Shown here piece by piece: positions 63,043 to 64,000 of a stretch of DNA of 64,000 bases. This stretch comes from Falciphora oryzae. Taxonomy: Eukaryota; Ascomycota; Sordariomycetes; Magnaporthales; Magnaporthaceae. Numbering within the stretch: position 1 is the stretch's first letter; every line of letters begins with the position of its first letter. Below the pieces are notes generated by a model. It was not told where the DNA came from, did not search any database, and worked only from the letters and a program-made list of their open reading frames with translations. Made by a program: the position numbers and the translations under genes. The DNA lies in the NCBI GenBank assembly GCA_000733355.1, contig JNVV01000030.1, forward strand, positions 248,001 through 312,000, read 5' to 3'.

Positions 63043-64000
63043 TGGAGTACTTGGAATAGGTACTTTAAGCAACCCTCTCGGCCTCTAAAGCATCCTTTGC
63101 AGCCTAGGACGCTTTGGCGTTGCTATTTTCAAAAAGGAGAGGGCTTATAAAAGGCTTACTAATCCTTAGGGGCCATAAGCCGGTGGCGGCCCAACCCGCT
63201 TTAATAATACGGGGTATAAGGGCCTCCTCCCTTGCTTTGTGATAGCAGTTAAGAAAATGACGTTTTCCTATTACAGTTAACGTGCAAAAGGCTGCAAAAA
63301 AGCCGCTGTGCCGGCGGTAGGCCTCCTTAACCGTGCTAAAAACCGCTAGATCGAAAGGTTGAAGGACGTGAGAGCTGTGGGCGGGCAGATAAACGAGCTA
63401 AACGTTGTTGGATGCACAAAGGTATATAAAGTCCTTTGTTACGTAGGATCCGTGGCCGTTTAGGACCAAAAGCCGGCGATTTCCGGGGGTGGCCGGCACC
63501 GTATTCGGGAGGAAGATATCTTTAAGCCACTTTACACCCGTTTTATCGTCTATCCACCCCTTTTGTGTTGCGTGGAATCTCCAAGGCTTAAATCTCTTTT
63601 AATCCTCCAGAGGAAACCACTGCTTTTGTACTAATAAACCTTTGAAAATGACGAAGGGGTCGAGCGCTTTTCCGGTGGCTGAAATGCATTCGATGATGGT
63701 CGTCCAACCTCGCGTGCCGAAGGCTTTTTTTTTTGCAACGGCTTGCAGCCCCTAATGCCCAAAACGAAACCGTTGGATCCGAAGCCCTCCATAAGCCCGC
63801 ACTCGTCGAAATTGTATCTGTTTTCCGGCTTGATAGCCTTAACGGCAGGCACCTCCAGACGAGGCCACCACGCCCGGATTACCTCCGTTAAGGCGCCGTT
63901 AACGCGTGCGTTTTCTATGCGCCGGGCTCTCTGGGTCTTGAGGATCGGGTATCTGGCCAAAAAACGAGCCACCTAACGCTTCCCGAGGGCTTGAGGGTCG
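63043..64000 (-). pseudogene. Pogo-type transposase I, N-terminal and catalytic part (continues past window)
   Basis: Minus-strand reading from the window edge: LARYPILKTQRARRIENARV, RYNFDECGLMEGFGSNGFVL (first catalytic Asp, 63,820), then a frame change in an A10 run near 63,727 and RGWTTIIECISATGKALDPF-type sequence. LVLNGHGSYVTKDF (63,470; second Asp read as Asn) and PAHSSHVLQPFDLAVFSTVK (63,370) follow. It ends at QSTYSKYS and joins 20,985 without the G insertion. It belongs to a different pogo lineage from C, D and E: no zinc knuckle in its tail, and a GC-richer sequence. Confidence 0.82.

Overview
The window looks like an AT-rich, transposon-filled compartment of a filamentous ascomycete (Pezizomycotina) genome with one GC-rich gene island. 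The signs are spliced genes with short introns, a HET-domain gene, a fungal haem dioxygenase, and pervasive C-to-T/G-to-A damage typical of repeat-induced point mutation (RIP): transposon reading frames stay open in one frame but are interrupted by TAA/TAG where Gln or Trp codons are expected. The species cannot be named from the sequence.

Layout. 1-3.95 kb: decayed Ty1/copia element (+), window-truncated on its left. 3.95-5.7 kb: low-complexity flank sharing an extreme CGTACG/CGCACG motif bias with that element. 5.72-9.14 kb: second copia element (-), with an intact-looking 5' LTR and gag but cut off inside integrase. 9.3-20.0 kb: gene island with a small secreted Cys-rich protein, a broken arylsulfotransferase-like gene, a secreted HExxH protein, a broken HET-domain gene and an intact alpha-dioxygenase-like haem peroxidase. 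20.0-20.25 kb: small inverted-repeat element. 20.5-64 kb: a multi-level nest of transposons.

The nest, read from target-site duplications (TSDs) and frames that rejoin when inserts are removed: a pogo-type DNA transposon (I) is split by chromovirus G (20,990-63,042, TSD TGGAG). G is itself split by a hAT-like non-autonomous element (8-bp TSD) in its 3' LTR, by a solo copia LTR (TSD ACCCC), by chromovirus A (28,612-45,055, TSD TAATA) and by two pogo elements, D and E (TA duplications). A contains a pogo-derived MITE, pogo element C and, inside its own 5' LTR, chromovirus B (38,064-45,029, TSD CCACG). E contains chromovirus F (50,660-59,579, TSD GTTCC). So at least three insertion steps are stacked inside I along two branches (I>G>A>B and I>G>E>F). 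Removing F leaves E at 1,860 bp, matching C (1,861) and D (1,837), an independent check.

Most interesting points: (1) chromovirus B has a single gag-pol frame, a terminal chromodomain and a 12-nt segment next to its 5' LTR complementary to a segment inside that LTR, the expected signature of Tf1/sushi-type self-priming; (2) the three pogo families share a modular terminal repeat (8-bp tip plus two 17-bp units) whose units differ between families but match within each; (3) three chromoviruses have, or appear to have, an extra opposite-strand reading frame between pol and the 3' LTR; (4) G holds about 6 kb of RecQ-like helicase and DUF6589-like coding sequence of unexplained origin.
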